Both the position numbers and the translations under genes were made by a program. Below are positions 33,615 to 42,209 of a DNA stretch of 64,000 nt, piece by piece; position 1 is the first letter of the stretch, and every line of letters begins with the position of its first letter. The notes beneath the pieces were generated by a model. The model was not told the DNA's origin and ran no database searches. It was given only the letters and a program-made list of their open reading frames with translations. This DNA comes from CAZUDO01 sp964618895. GTDB lineage: Bacteria > Desulfobacterota > Binatia > DP-6. The stretch covers positions 1 to 64,000 of the forward strand of contig CAZUDO010000058.1 in NCBI GenBank assembly GCA_964618895.1, in the 5' to 3' direction.

Positions 33615-34520
33615 TCAGCGTTCCGCCAGCAACCTCTTCTGCGCCGCCGCCAGCTCCCGGCGCTGCGCCGGTCCGACCTGCGGATAGTGCAGGTCGAGTG
33701 AGCCCAGCGCGTCGATGATGGCGGCCGCGACCACCACGCGGGTGAACCACTTGTTGTCGGCGGGCACCACGTACCACGGCGCTTCCGCGGTGGCGGTCTC
33801 CCGGATCGCGTCCTCGTAGGCGCGCATGTAGTCCTTCCAGAAGCCGCGCTCGCGCACGTCGGCCGGAGAGAACTTCCAGTGCTTCTCGGGCTCGTCCAGC
33901 CGCTCGAGGAAGCGGCGCTTCTGCTCGGCACGTGAGACATGCAGGAAGAACTTGCGGATGACGACACCGTTGTGCGTCAGGTAGCGCTCGAAGTGGCGGA
34001 TGTCCGCGAAGCGCTGGTCCCATATCTTCCTACCGACGAGGGACGGCGGCAGCTTCTGGGTCTGGAGCAGCTCGGGATGCACCCGCACCACCAGCACGTC
34101 CTCGTAGTACGAACGGTTGAAGATGCCGATGCGCCCGCGCTCCGGCACGCGCAGGTGCGCGCGCCACAGGTAGTCGTGATCCAGCTCGTTGGCGCTCGGG
34201 GCCTTGAACGAGTGCACCTCGCACCCCTGCGGGTTCACGCCGGACATGACGTGCTTGATGGCGCCGTCCTTGCCGGCCGCGTCCATGGCCTGGAAGACGA
34301 GCAGCACGGCCCAGCGATCCTGCGCGTAAAGCATGTCCTGCAGCTCCGCCAGCGCCTGGATGCCGGTCTGTAGTGCCTCCTGCGCGCGGGGCTTGTCTTC
34401 CGTCTTGAGCCGGCCGGTGTCGTGCGGATCGACGTCCTTCAGACGGAATTTCCTGCCGTCCGCGATGCGGTAGGGCTCGGCGAAGCTACGGGCCATCTTG
34501 ATGATGCGGTTAGTCGTCAT
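33615..34520 (-). CDS. ppk2: Polyphosphate kinase 2
   Basis: The 301-residue class I PPK2 has Walker A VFQAMDAAGKDGAIKHVMSGVNPQG, the lid motif IFNRSYYEDVLVVRVHPE and Walker-B-type KFFLHVSRAEQKRRFLERLDEPEKHWKFSPADV. It phosphorylates nucleoside diphosphates (or monophosphates) with polyphosphate. ATG 34520 is assumed; ATG 34496 is possible. It is divergent from pyruvate kinase, with only 75 bases between the two starts. Confidence 0.92.
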   Translation of the reverse strand: MTTNRIIKMARSFAEPYRIADGRKFRLKDVDPHDTGRLKTEDKPRAQEALQTGIQALAELQDMLYAQDRWAVLLVFQAMDAAGKDGAIKHVMSGVNPQGCEVHSFKAPSANELDHDYLWRAHLRVPERGRIGIFNRSYYEDVLVVRVHPELLQTQKLPPSLVGRKIWDQRFADIRHFERYLTHNGVVIRKFFLHVSRAEQKRRFLERLDEPEKHWKFSPADVRERGFWKDYMRAYEDAIRETATAEAPWYVVPADNKWFTRVVVAAAIIDALGSLDLHYPQVGPAQRRELAAAQKRLLAER

Positions 34521-34595
34521 CGAGGCGGCGATAGTGCCAGGCATCCGGCGCGGGGGCCACTGGATCGCGGGTCCCGGTCCCGCTACACGACCCCC

Positions 34596-35984
34596 GTGAC
34601 CCCGCCCATCCGGCCCGAGCGCCGGACCAAGATCGTCTGCACGATCGGCCCCGCCACGGCGGCCGAGGACGTCCTCCGGGGGCTGATCGTGGCGGGCATG
34701 AACGTCGCCCGCCTGAACTTCTCCCACGGCACCCACGAGGAGCACGGACAGGTCATCGCCCGCATCCGGACACTCGCCGCCGGGCTCGACGTCTCGATCG
34801 CGATCCTGCAGGACCTGGCCGGCCCCAAGGTGCGCATCGGGACGTTCGCCACGGGCTCGGCGGTGCTCGCGGCCGGCGCGCCGTTCACGCTGACGACCCG
34901 CCCCGTCGCCGGCGACGCGCAGCAGGTGTCGGTGTCGTACGCCCGGCTGCCCGCGGACGTCCGCCCGGGCGACACCCTGCTGCTCGCTGACGGCTCGATC
35001 GTGCTCGAGGTGCACGCGACGACGCCGACCGACGTGCGCTGCCGCGTCGTCGTCGGGGGTACGCTCTCGGCCCGCAAGGGCGTCAACGTCCCGTCGGGGC
35101 TGTTCGGCCTGCCCATTCTGAGCGACAAGGACCTGGCGGACCTCCGCTTCGGTGTCGCGCAGCAGGTGGACTACGTCGGGCTGTCGTTCGTGCGCACCGC
35201 CGACGACGTCCGTCTGGCGAAGCGTGCCCTGGCCGACGCGCGCGTGCCGGTCATCGCCAAGATCGAAACCCAGGCGGCGCTGCAGCACTTCGACGACATC
35301 CTCGACGAGGCCGACGGCATCATGATCGCGCGTGGTGATCTCAGCATCGAGACGCCGTTCGCCCGTGTCCCGGTGGTGCAGAAGGAGCTCATCGCCAAGG
35401 CCAATCGGCAGGCGAAGCCGGTCATCACCGCCACCCAGATGCTGTTCTCGATGGTCCACGCGCCGCGGCCCACGCGCGCCGAGGTGGCGGACGTGGCCAA
35501 CGCCGTGCTCGACGGCAGCGACGCCGTCATGCTCTCCGACGAGACCACCGTGGGCGAGTATCCCCTCCAGGCCGTCGAGGCCATGGCGGCGATCGCGCTC
35601 GCGACCGAGCAGGCGCCGGCCCCGCCGCGCATCGCCGAGGACACCGCGCCGTCGTCCCAGGCCGAGGCGCTCGCCCTCGGCGCCTGCGAGCTCGCCGCAC
35701 GGCTCGGCACCGATGTGATCGGGACGCTCACCGACGACGGCCGCACCGCCCGCCTGGTGGCGAAGTACCGCCCGCGACAGCCGATCCTTGCCGCCACGGC
35801 CCGCCCCGACACCTATCGACGGCTCGCCCTCGTGCGCGGCGTGACCCCGCTCCTGGTCGCCACGGGCGGACGAACGCGCGAAGAGGGGATCGCAGCCGTG
35901 CGCGCGGCCGTCTACGCCCGGGGCTGGCAGGGCAAGCGCGCCGTCTTCGTCGCCAACGACACCATCCGCACGGTGGAGATCTGA
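34596..35984 (+). CDS. pyk: Pyruvate kinase
   Basis: The 462-residue enzyme has [12 protein letters not shown], the N-domain [17 protein letters not shown] and [12 protein letters not shown]. The catalytic Lys is in [36 protein letters not shown], and MLFSM is followed by [30 protein letters not shown]. It makes pyruvate and ATP from phosphoenolpyruvate. The usual MVARGDLGVE reads [10 protein letters not shown], a mild variant. GTG 34596 starts just before the homology. Confidence 0.93.
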   Translation: MTPPIRPERRTKIVCTIGPATAAEDVLRGLIVAGMNVARLNFSHGTHEEHGQVIARIRTLAAGLDVSIAILQDLAGPKVRIGTFATGSAVLAAGAPFTLTTRPVAGDAQQVSVSYARLPADVRPGDTLLLADGSIVLEVHATTPTDVRCRVVVGGTLSARKGVNVPSGLFGLPILSDKDLADLRFGVAQQVDYVGLSFVRTADDVRLAKRALADARVPVIAKIETQAALQHFDDILDEADGIMIARGDLSIETPFARVPVVQKELIAKANRQAKPVITATQMLFSMVHAPRPTRAEVADVANAVLDGSDAVMLSDETTVGEYPLQAVEAMAAIALATEQAPAPPRIAEDTAPSSQAEALALGACELAARLGTDVIGTLTDDGRTARLVAKYRPRQPILAATARPDTYRRLALVRGVTPLLVATGGRTREEGIAAVRAAVYARGWQGKRAVFVANDTIRTVEI

Positions 35985-36000
35985 CGCCCGACCTCACTCG

Positions 36001-36414
36001 AGCCGGCGCCGGGCCCTGGTCGCCCGCGGGGATGCGTTCGTGATGGAGACCGTGTTCTCCGACCCGGTGGGTGCCAAGCGGGACTTCCTGCGCGACGCCG
36101 GTTCGCGCGGCTACCGCGTCGCGTTCGTGTACATCGGGTTGGCGGGTGTGGTGCTCAGCCAGGCGCGCGTCATCCAACGAGTGGCACAGGGCGGCCATGA
36201 CGCGCCGGACGACAAGATCCGGAAGCGGCTGCCACGCTCGCTCGACAATGCCAAGCAGGCGCTGCAGTTCGTCGATGCCGCATGGGTTCTCGATAACAGC
36301 GACGCGGACCATCCGTTCCAGCTCGTCGCCACCACGGGCACGGGGAAAGTGACGCACGTTCTGCCGTCCGCCCCACGGTGGTGTCGTCGCCTCCTGCCGG
36401 GGACACGCCGCTGA
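36001..36414 (+). pseudogene. Zeta-toxin-like kinase, 5' truncated
   Basis: The frame [44 protein letters not shown], then ARVIQRVAQGGHDAPDDKIRKRLPRSLDNAKQAL and a C-terminal tail ending RWCRRLLPG, matches the rear two thirds of zeta-toxin/UDP-GlcNAc kinase proteins. The P-loop that should precede it is missing, because homology begins 17 bases after the pyruvate kinase stop. Only a start at GTG 36040 or ATG 36043 is available, so the product could not bind ATP normally. Confidence 0.65.
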
Positions 36415-36478
36415 CGCCCGCGCTGTGATTGGGTCAAAGCGTCGCCTGGGTGGCGCAGCGGCGCGCGCTTTACATGAA

Positions 36479-36494
36479 GTGTCTCTAGTGACAC
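36479..36494. promoter_or_regulatory. Candidate antitoxin operator
   Basis: GTGTCTCTAGTGACAC is a 16-base near-perfect palindrome (GTGTC, N, CTAG, N, GACAC) 12 bases before the antitoxin ATG. Phd-type antitoxins repress their own operons from such sites. Confidence 0.45.
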
Positions 36495-36506
36495 CTTGAG
36501 GACGCC

Positions 36507-36758
36507 ATGAAGACCATCTCCATCAAGGAGCTCCACGACAAGACCGGGCACTGGCTGCGGCAAGTGCGGGTGGAAGGCGAGGTCATCGTGACCGAGCGCG
36601 GCACCCCTGTTGCACGCGTCCTGCCCCCGGTAAAGCCTCCTGCGGGAAACCCGTTCGCCAGGCGTAAGCTCCTGCGCGGCGTTGCGCGGCTGATCGAGCG
36701 GCCAATCGGCGGCCCCGACAGCGCGGTCATCATCTCCGCAATGCGCGATGGACGATGA
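36507..36758 (+). CDS. Phd/YefM-type antitoxin
   Basis: The 83-residue protein has the Phd/YefM N-terminal DNA-binding fold: MKTISIKELHDKTGHWLRQVRVEGEVIVTERGTPVARVLP. The C-terminal toxin-binding part follows (RRKLLRGVARLIERPIGGPDSAVIISAMRDGR). Its stop overlaps the start of the PIN toxin gene (ATGA). A palindrome upstream could be its operator. Confidence 0.85.
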   Translation: MKTISIKELHDKTGHWLRQVRVEGEVIVTERGTPVARVLPPVKPPAGNPFARRKLLRGVARLIERPIGGPDSAVIISAMRDGR

Positions 36759-37183
36759 TCTACTTCGACTCGTGCTATCTCGCGAAGCTCTACTTGATGG
36801 AAGCGGATAGCGGCCGGGTTCGTGCCCATGCCGAAGCGTCGGGCGGGCTCGCCTGCTGCGCCACGGGTCGCGGCGAAGTCGTGGCCACGTTCCACCGGCA
36901 CATCCGTGAGAAACGGCTCACGCTGCGCGAGTTTCGACTGCTCGCAGCGCAGGCCGAAGCCGATCTCGATGCGGGGCTGTGGACGGCATTGCCGGTCACC
37001 TCCTCGCTCGTCGAGGCACAAGTGCGCCGCATGGCCACGCTGCCGGCGAACGTCTTCTTGCGAGCCGCCGACGCGCTGCACCTCGCGTGCGCCGCAGAAG
37101 CCGGGCTGCATGAGGTGTACAGTAGCGATCGGCACCTCATAGCCGCGGCACCGCACTTCGGGTTGCGTGCGGTGACCCTGTAG
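36755..37183 (+). CDS. PIN-domain ribonuclease toxin (VapC-like)
   Basis: The 142-residue protein opens with MIYFDSCYLAKLYLMEADS, the first PIN aspartate. It has the second acidic site in TGRGEVVATFHRHI and the late pair in LRAADALHLACAAEAGLHEVYSSDRHLIAAAP. All acids expected for a magnesium-dependent RNase are present. It is coupled to the Phd-type antitoxin. This is the only intact toxin-antitoxin pair in the 36-39.5 kb island. Confidence 0.85.
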   Translation: MIYFDSCYLAKLYLMEADSGRVRAHAEASGGLACCATGRGEVVATFHRHIREKRLTLREFRLLAAQAEADLDAGLWTALPVTSSLVEAQVRRMATLPANVFLRAADALHLACAAEAGLHEVYSSDRHLIAAAPHFGLRAVTL

Positions 37184-37187
37184 CAAC

Positions 37188-37531
37188 TCATGCCCCGGCG
37201 AGGCGCCCGGCATGGCCGGCCGCTCCCATCGCCGCGAAGACGCGCAGCGCCTCCCCCAGCAGGCGCGCGCCGTCACGCGCGTCGCCGAGGCCCATGACGA
37301 GGCGCGCTCGTTCCTCGATCACAAACGGGAGCTGGGCGCGCGCACCGGTCTCGACGACCAGCACCTCGGCGCGCGCCAAGCACGCCTCGATGCCGGCCCG
37401 CGCCGTCGCACCGTCGAGCGCGCGCAGCACCCGCGCTTGCGCGAGGTGTGCGCAGGCTTGATCGGCGCGGCGCACGCCTCGCAGAATTTCGCCGCGTCGC
37501 GGTTGTCGTGGGTACAGGATGGGCAGAGCAT
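37188..37531 (-). pseudogene. Remnant of zinc-ribbon/TPR adenylate-cyclase-like gene
   Basis: The minus-strand start reads MLCPSCTHDNRDAAKFCEACAAPI, the zinc ribbon that opens many class III cyclase/AAA/TPR signalling proteins. It is followed, in a shifted frame, by the typical last TPR portion of such proteins (VVETGARAQLPFVIEERARLVMGLGDARDGARLLGEALRVFAAMGAAGHAGRLAG). The normally very long middle is gone. It is a large internal deletion, not a functional gene. Confidence 0.6.
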
Positions 37532-37553
37532 TGGGCCGACGATCGGATGCTCG

Positions 37554-37718
37554 TCAGCCGACGACTTCCACGCCATACGTCGGGAAGTTCGGATCGATCG
37601 TGACTACCGGCACACGAAGCCGGAGTGCGGCGGCGACGATGATCAACACCACGCCCCGCTGCTCGGCGGGCGCACGTTGAATCAGCCGGCGCGCGACGCT
37701 GAAGAGCTGGCGCTGGCG
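37554..37718 (-). pseudogene. Possible PIN-toxin C-terminal fragment
   Basis: On the minus strand the frame ending at 37554 reads AEQRGVVLIIVAAALRLRVPVVTIDPNFPTYGVEVVG, similar in style to the last strand and helix of PIN-domain toxins (ALRLGVPLVTID). No start or N-terminal part is seen. The assignment is tentative. Confidence 0.3.
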
Positions 37719-37740
37719 TGCTTAGGCATGAGCATCGCCG

Positions 37741-38898
37741 TCAGGGCGGCAACTCCGCCAGGAACTCCCCAACCGGAAGCACCTCGACATCGCCGAGTCG
37801 GGCACGACGGTCCGTCATACAGACGAGGATCTTGCGCTTCAGGCGCTTGGTGCGATCGGCGAGCGATGCCAGGCCCGTGAGCATGTCGGAGGATGCCGTC
37901 CGCGCGGATTTGACCTCGATGCCCCACAGGTCACGACCGACCTCGAGCACGAAATCCACCTCGGCTCCATGCTTGGTGCGGTAGTGAAACAGCCGCGCCT
38001 CGGGCCAGAGCGTGCCCGTCCGTCGATGCAGCTCCTGGGCGATGAAGTGTTCCAGCAGGAGGCCCTTCTCATCGTCCAGCGGACGATCCAGCGGCCGGCG
38101 CAAGAGCGCGTTTCTGACCCCGATGTCGAAGAGATAGAGCTTTGGATGGGCGATGAGGCTGGCGCGGTCGGAGCCGCTCCAGGCGGGAATGCGGAACAGG
38201 ACGAGCGTGTCCTCGAGGACGTCGAGGTACCTCCGCGCCGTCTCGTGCTGGATCTCGGCGGCACGACACAACGCGTTCACGTTCACGGTAGTGCCCGACG
38301 CCGCCGCCACGAAGTCGAGCATCCGGGAGTAGCCACCCAGGTCACGGACCAGCGCCTCGGCCTGTACTTCCTCGCGCAGGTACACGTCCGCGTAGCTGCG
38401 GAGCAACTCCGCTCGTCGATCGGGGTCGTCCTCCGTCCATGTCGCCGGCAACGTGCCGTGCGCCAGCGCGCGTTCGAGCTTGAAACGCGCTCCGAGCTCA
38501 CGCTCGAGCAACGGGTGCATGGCGTAGACCACCACCCGGCCCGGCAGAAGGTTGGCTTGCCCGCGCTTCAGCTTGCGTGCGCTCGATCCGGACAGCAGAA
38601 AGCGGAACCGCTTCGGCTTGGAGTCCAGAACGACTTGGAGCGCGTCCAGCAAAGCGGGGATCTTCTGGACCTCGTCGATGAAGACGGTTCGAGTCGAATC
38701 CGGTGCCGCTCCCAGGATCTCCAAGAGCAGCTCCGGGCGTGCCACGTAGCGACGATGCACCCCAGGGTCGGCGAGGTTCAGGACGAGGTCGGGCCTCATC
38801 AACCCGAGCAAAGTCGACTTCCCCACCTGTCTCGGGCCCAGCAGGAGCACGCTGCGGGGGGTGGCCCGGAGGCGGGGCATGAGGAGTCGTTCGAACAC
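37741..38898 (-). CDS. AAA ATPase with DUF4143 domain
   Basis: The 385-residue protein has Walker A GPRQVGKSTLL, Walker B TVFIDEVQKIPALLDALQ and the sensor FLLSGSSARKLKRGQANLLPGR. A winged helix and the DUF4143 nuclease-like domain follow (EVDFVLEVGRDLWGIEVKSAR), with the acid-rich pattern of restriction-type folds. Such proteins are common in genomic islands; the function is not settled. GTG 38898 is chosen because a promoter ends 6 bases upstream. Confidence 0.85.
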   Translation of the reverse strand: MFERLLMPRLRATPRSVLLLGPRQVGKSTLLGLMRPDLVLNLADPGVHRRYVARPELLLEILGAAPDSTRTVFIDEVQKIPALLDALQVVLDSKPKRFRFLLSGSSARKLKRGQANLLPGRVVVYAMHPLLERELGARFKLERALAHGTLPATWTEDDPDRRAELLRSYADVYLREEVQAEALVRDLGGYSRMLDFVAAASGTTVNVNALCRAAEIQHETARRYLDVLEDTLVLFRIPAWSGSDRASLIAHPKLYLFDIGVRNALLRRPLDRPLDDEKGLLLEHFIAQELHRRTGTLWPEARLFHYRTKHGAEVDFVLEVGRDLWGIEVKSARTASSDMLTGLASLADRTKRLKRKILVCMTDRRARLGDVEVLPVGEFLAELPP

Positions 38899-38904
38899 AT
38901 GTGG

Positions 38905-38933
38905 ACAATACCGGGCATTTTCCACACATACAA
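38905..38933 (-). promoter_or_regulatory. Leaderless promoter of the DUF4143 ATPase
   Basis: On the minus strand TTGTAT (38928-38933), 17 bp and TATTGT (38905-38910) end 6 bases before GTG 38898. The position supports GTG over the internal ATG at 38880. Confidence 0.5.
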
Positions 38934-39017
38934 GAATGAGCAGATGGCCCGAGGACACCCGCGTCCCTCCGGACGGGGCGCTCCGTTTCCAATGGCGGTC
39001 CACGGTTGATACACCTG

Positions 39018-39476
39018 ATGCCGATCGCGTGGCGCATCGTGAAGCGCCGCCACGCTTCTTCCGCCTTCGACGGCAAAGGCGCCCGGCGCTTCGGCGGCCG
39101 ATGAAACTCAGCGGGGCGTCCTTCGGTGTACACCAGCAGCACCAAAGCGCTGGCGCTGCTCGAGCTGCTGGCCCATCTCGACGTCGCGCAGCCCCTGCCG
39201 CCGCTGGTCGCATTCACCGTCCCTCTCGACGAGAAGCTGGTGGAGCACTGGCCGGTCCGCGCGCTGCCACGGGGGTGGCGGTCACTACGCGGGCTGGGCG
39301 AGACGCGCGCCATCGGAGACGCCTGGTTGGCCGCACGCCGTTCCCTCGCCCTGGCCGTGCCGAGCGTGGTCGTGCCGGAGGAACTGCACTACCTGCTCGA
39401 CCCGGAGCACCCGGCGTTCGCGCGCCTGCGCGTCGGAGCGCCAACACCGTTCCAGCTCGACCGCCGGCTGGTCTGA
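39018..39476 (+). pseudogene. RES-domain toxin with in-frame TGA for conserved Trp
   Basis: From ATG 39018 the frame reads MPIAWRIVKRRHASSAFDGKGARRFGGR, then TGA (39102-39104). It continues in frame as NSAGRPSVYTSSTKALALLELLAHL and on to IGDAWLAARRSLALAVPSVVVPEELHYLLDPEHPAF. This is a full-length RES toxin except that the Trp of the family's GGRWN motif is a TGA, one base from TGG. RES toxins destroy NAD. No Xre/DUF2384 antitoxin gene is seen upstream. A dead gene is likeliest; read-through or a sequencing error are alternatives. Confidence 0.75.
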
Positions 39477-39491
39477 CCGGCGAGCCGGCGT

Positions 39492-40082
39492 TCAGCCGTC
39501 GCGGCAGAGCACGAAGTAGTTGCCGGTCTCCTTGCCGTGCCGGTGCGCCGAGCCGATGAACACGTCCTTGGCCACACGCCGCATGTAGTCGACCATGTCC
39601 TTGTAGACGAAGCGCGACAGGCCGGCGTCGTTCGGCTTGACCGGCGGCCAGGAGGGACAGCCCTCGGGCGGCACCGCCCGGTAGTCGATGGCGGCACCGT
39701 GCGGGTCGTCGTGCACGACGAAGTAGCCCGGCCCGGTGAGCCAGGCGAGCGTCTGGTGATTGTAGCCCCACAGCTCGTTGGCGTCGCGGCGCGGCAGGCA
39801 GAAGCGCTTCTGGAATAGCGTGAAGGCCGGCAACGAGTTCTTACCGTGGAAGATGACCTCGCGCTTCGGCGGCGCGTCGGGCGGGACCAGGTCGGCGAGC
39901 GTGACCCGGGGTACATCCGCCACCGCCTCGAACAAGCGCCGCTGCAGGCGCACCCCCGACAGCGCCGTGATCGCCTCGCGACGGTCGGAGGGCGTCAGGC
40001 GGTCGAGATGGGCTGCGATGGCCGCCGGATCGGGCCGCTCGGCCCGCACGAGTTCCACCAAGCGTTCACCGGACGTCGCCAT
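39492..40082 (-). CDS. Conserved hypothetical protein, 196 residues
   Basis: I do not recognise the family. A helical N-terminus (ERLVELVRAERPDPAAIAAHLDRLTPSDRREAITALSG) is followed by a compact alpha/beta domain (REVIFHGKNSLPAFTLFQKRFCLPRR, LWGYNHQTLAWLTGPGYFVVHDDPHGAAIDYRAVPP, RFVYKDMVDYMRRVAKDVFIGSAHRHGKETGNYFVLCRDG). His, Asp and Tyr are frequent, so an enzyme or heme/ligand-binding role is possible. There is no signal peptide. It is divergent from the GMC operon. Confidence 0.7.
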   Translation of the reverse strand: MATSGERLVELVRAERPDPAAIAAHLDRLTPSDRREAITALSGVRLQRRLFEAVADVPRVTLADLVPPDAPPKREVIFHGKNSLPAFTLFQKRFCLPRRDANELWGYNHQTLAWLTGPGYFVVHDDPHGAAIDYRAVPPEGCPSWPPVKPNDAGLSRFVYKDMVDYMRRVAKDVFIGSAHRHGKETGNYFVLCRDG

Positions 40083-40090
40083 GGGAGCGG

Positions 40091-40152
40091 ACCATACTGC
40101 CCGGCGTGGCGACAGGCAACATCTTGCGCCCGGCGAGGGCCTCCCCTACCCT
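40091..40152. promoter_or_regulatory. Back-to-back promoters, hypothetical protein / GMC operon
   Basis: On the minus strand TTGCCT (40114-40119), 17 bp and TATGGT (40091-40096) end 8 bases before ATG 40082. On the plus strand TTGCGC (40124-40129), 17 bp and TACCCT (40147-40152) end 10 bases before ATG 40163. The -35 boxes are only 4 bases apart, so the two promoters probably compete. Confidence 0.55.
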
Positions 40153-40162
40153 CGCGCCGCTC

Positions 40163-40621
40163 ATGCCGGACCCGACCCCGCCCGCCCGACCGCTGTCGGC
40201 GCGTAAGCGCCGCATCCTGGCCGCCGTCGTCGCCGCCATCCGCCCGCGCGGGCACGGCTTCGACCATCCCATCGAGGCCGACGTGCTGCGTGCGGTCGAG
40301 GAGTTCTTCCCGCACCTCCCGGTCACATTACGGCTCGGGCTCCCGCTCGGCCTCGAGCTGGTCGAGTGGGGGCCGCCGCTGTTCGCGCGCCGCTGGCAGC
40401 GCTTCACGACCATGTCGCCCGAGGACGCCGCCCGCTACCTGGCCCGCTGGCAGGAAGCCGGAGACCTGCGTGGCCCGCTCATGCTCGGGCTGCGTACGCT
40501 CGTGTTCCTCGCCTTCTACCAACACCCCGACGTGCTGGCGACGCTGGGCGTCGACTGGGCGGGCCGGGCACGCGCGCTCATCCGCCACCGCGCCGAGCTA
40601 CTCGATGAGCCGGCCGCCTGA
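40163..40621 (+). CDS. GMC oxidoreductase small subunit (gluconate 2-dehydrogenase subunit 3-like)
   Basis: The 152-residue, mostly helical protein (LSARKRRILAAVVAAIRPRGHGFDHP, EFFPHLPVTLRLGLPLGLELVEWGPPLF, SPEDAARYLARWQ) resembles the small partner found with GMC-type dehydrogenases, though without a Tat signal. It overlaps the GMC gene by 17 bases and should form a complex with it. It may carry or place the large subunit instead of doing chemistry. Confidence 0.65.
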   Translation: MPDPTPPARPLSARKRRILAAVVAAIRPRGHGFDHPIEADVLRAVEEFFPHLPVTLRLGLPLGLELVEWGPPLFARRWQRFTTMSPEDAARYLARWQEAGDLRGPLMLGLRTLVFLAFYQHPDVLATLGVDWAGRARALIRHRAELLDEPAA

Positions 40622-42209
40622 GCCGAGCGGCGGGCCGGTCCCGCCCGAGTACCGGCTCGTCTATCCGAACACGACCGCCGGCGCCGACTTGACCGGCGAG
40701 CACGAGTGGAGCGCCGACGCGATCGTCGTCGGCACCGGCGCGGGCGGCGCGCCGGCCGCGGCCCGCCTGCGCGACGCCGGGCTGAGCGTACTGGTGCTGG
40801 AAGAAGGCGCGCTCCACCGCACCGAGTCCTTCACCACCGACCCGTCCACCATGATCCGCCGTCTCTACCGCGACGCCGGCACCAGCCTGATCCTCGGCCG
40901 CCCCGGCATCCTGTTCGCGGAGGGCAAATGCGTCGGCGGCTCGACGGTCATCAACGGCGGCATGTCGTGGCGCACGCCCGAGCGCGTCCTCACCCATTGG
41001 GAACGCGACCTCGGCCTGCCCGACACCGGCCCGCGCGCCATGGCGCCCTACTTCGACCAGGCCGAACGCATCCTGCATGCCGAGCCGAACCAGGACGACA
41101 CCCTCGGCCGGAACTCGCACCTGTTCGTCGAGGGCGCCCGCCGCCTCGGCTGGCCGGTCGAGCGTAACCCGCGCAACATGCGCCGCTGCGTGGGGCTCAA
41201 CAACTGCGCCCTCGGCTGCCCGACCGGCGCCAAGCAAGCCATGCACGTGACCGAGATCCCGCGCGCGCTCGCCGCCGGCGCCATCATGGTCACGCACGCG
41301 CAGGTGCGGCGCGTGCTCTTCCGCGGCGGACACGCCGTCGGTGTCCGCGGCCGGCTGATCGGCCACGACGGACGCCCCTGCGGGCGCTTCCGCGCCCATG
41401 CCCCGCTGGTGGTCCTCGCTGCCGGCGCGCGGCACACGCCCGGCATCTTGAAGCGCAGCTGGCTCCGGGCGCGCATGATCGGGCGTGGGCTGCACACGCA
41501 CCCCAACGCCAAGGTAGTGGGCGTCTTCGACGAGCGCATCGACCCCTGGGTGGGTACGCACCAGGCGTTCCAGATCCACCATTTCCTGGAGCAGGGCGTG
41601 CTGATCGGCTACGCCGCCGTGCCCCCGGGGCTACTCGCCGCCGGCCTGCCGGGGCTCGGCGCCGCGCACGCCGAGAAGATGGCGGCGTACAATCACATGC
41701 TGACGGCCGCCCCTCTGATCGAGGACGAGGACGAAGGCCGCGTGCTGCTCGGCCCCGACCGCGAGCCGTACATGTTCTTCAACCTGTCGGCACGCGACCT
41801 GGAGAAGGTCCATCTGGGCGTCCGCCTGACGTCGCAGTTGCTGTTCGCGGCCGGGGCGCGGCGCCTCTACCTACCCTTCGCGGATCTCCCCGAGCTGGGC
41901 GGGCCGGACGAGCTCGTGCGCGTCGACCAGCGCAAGCGCACGGCCCACGGCATCGAGCTCATGACCGTGCACATCATGGGCACGGCCCGCATGGCCGTCG
42001 ACCGCCGCCAGGGCGGCACCGACGCGACCGGCACGGTGCACGACGTGCCCGGCCTAGTGATCGCCGACGCCAGCGCGCTGCCCACGTCGGTGGGCGTCAA
42101 CCCGCAGGAGTCGATCGCCGCCATGGCGCTGCGCAACGCCGACCGCTGGCTCGACCGCCTCAGGCGGCCGCGGGCCGTCGAGCCACGCCCCGGATCTGCG
42201 GGCGGATGA
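40605..42209 (+). CDS. GMC-family FAD oxidoreductase
   Basis: The 534-residue flavoprotein has the FAD site AIVVGTGAGGAPAAARLRDAGLSVLVLEEG. The GMC signature follows (GKCVGGSTVINGGMSWRTP), then a Cys cluster (MRRCVGLNNCALGCPTGAKQ), and a C-terminal His/Asn pair in TVHIMGTARMAVD and PTSVGVNPQESIAAMA. Such enzymes oxidise alcohols, sterols or sugars. The Cys-rich segment is shared with long-chain alcohol and cholesterol-type GMC proteins. It is encoded with its small subunit, and the electron acceptor is probably membrane-linked. Confidence 0.88.
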   Translation: MSRPPEPSGGPVPPEYRLVYPNTTAGADLTGEHEWSADAIVVGTGAGGAPAAARLRDAGLSVLVLEEGALHRTESFTTDPSTMIRRLYRDAGTSLILGRPGILFAEGKCVGGSTVINGGMSWRTPERVLTHWERDLGLPDTGPRAMAPYFDQAERILHAEPNQDDTLGRNSHLFVEGARRLGWPVERNPRNMRRCVGLNNCALGCPTGAKQAMHVTEIPRALAAGAIMVTHAQVRRVLFRGGHAVGVRGRLIGHDGRPCGRFRAHAPLVVLAAGARHTPGILKRSWLRARMIGRGLHTHPNAKVVGVFDERIDPWVGTHQAFQIHHFLEQGVLIGYAAVPPGLLAAGLPGLGAAHAEKMAAYNHMLTAAPLIEDEDEGRVLLGPDREPYMFFNLSARDLEKVHLGVRLTSQLLFAAGARRLYLPFADLPELGGPDELVRVDQRKRTAHGIELMTVHIMGTARMAVDRRQGGTDATGTVHDVPGLVIADASALPTSVGVNPQESIAAMALRNADRWLDRLRRPRAVEPRPGSAGG

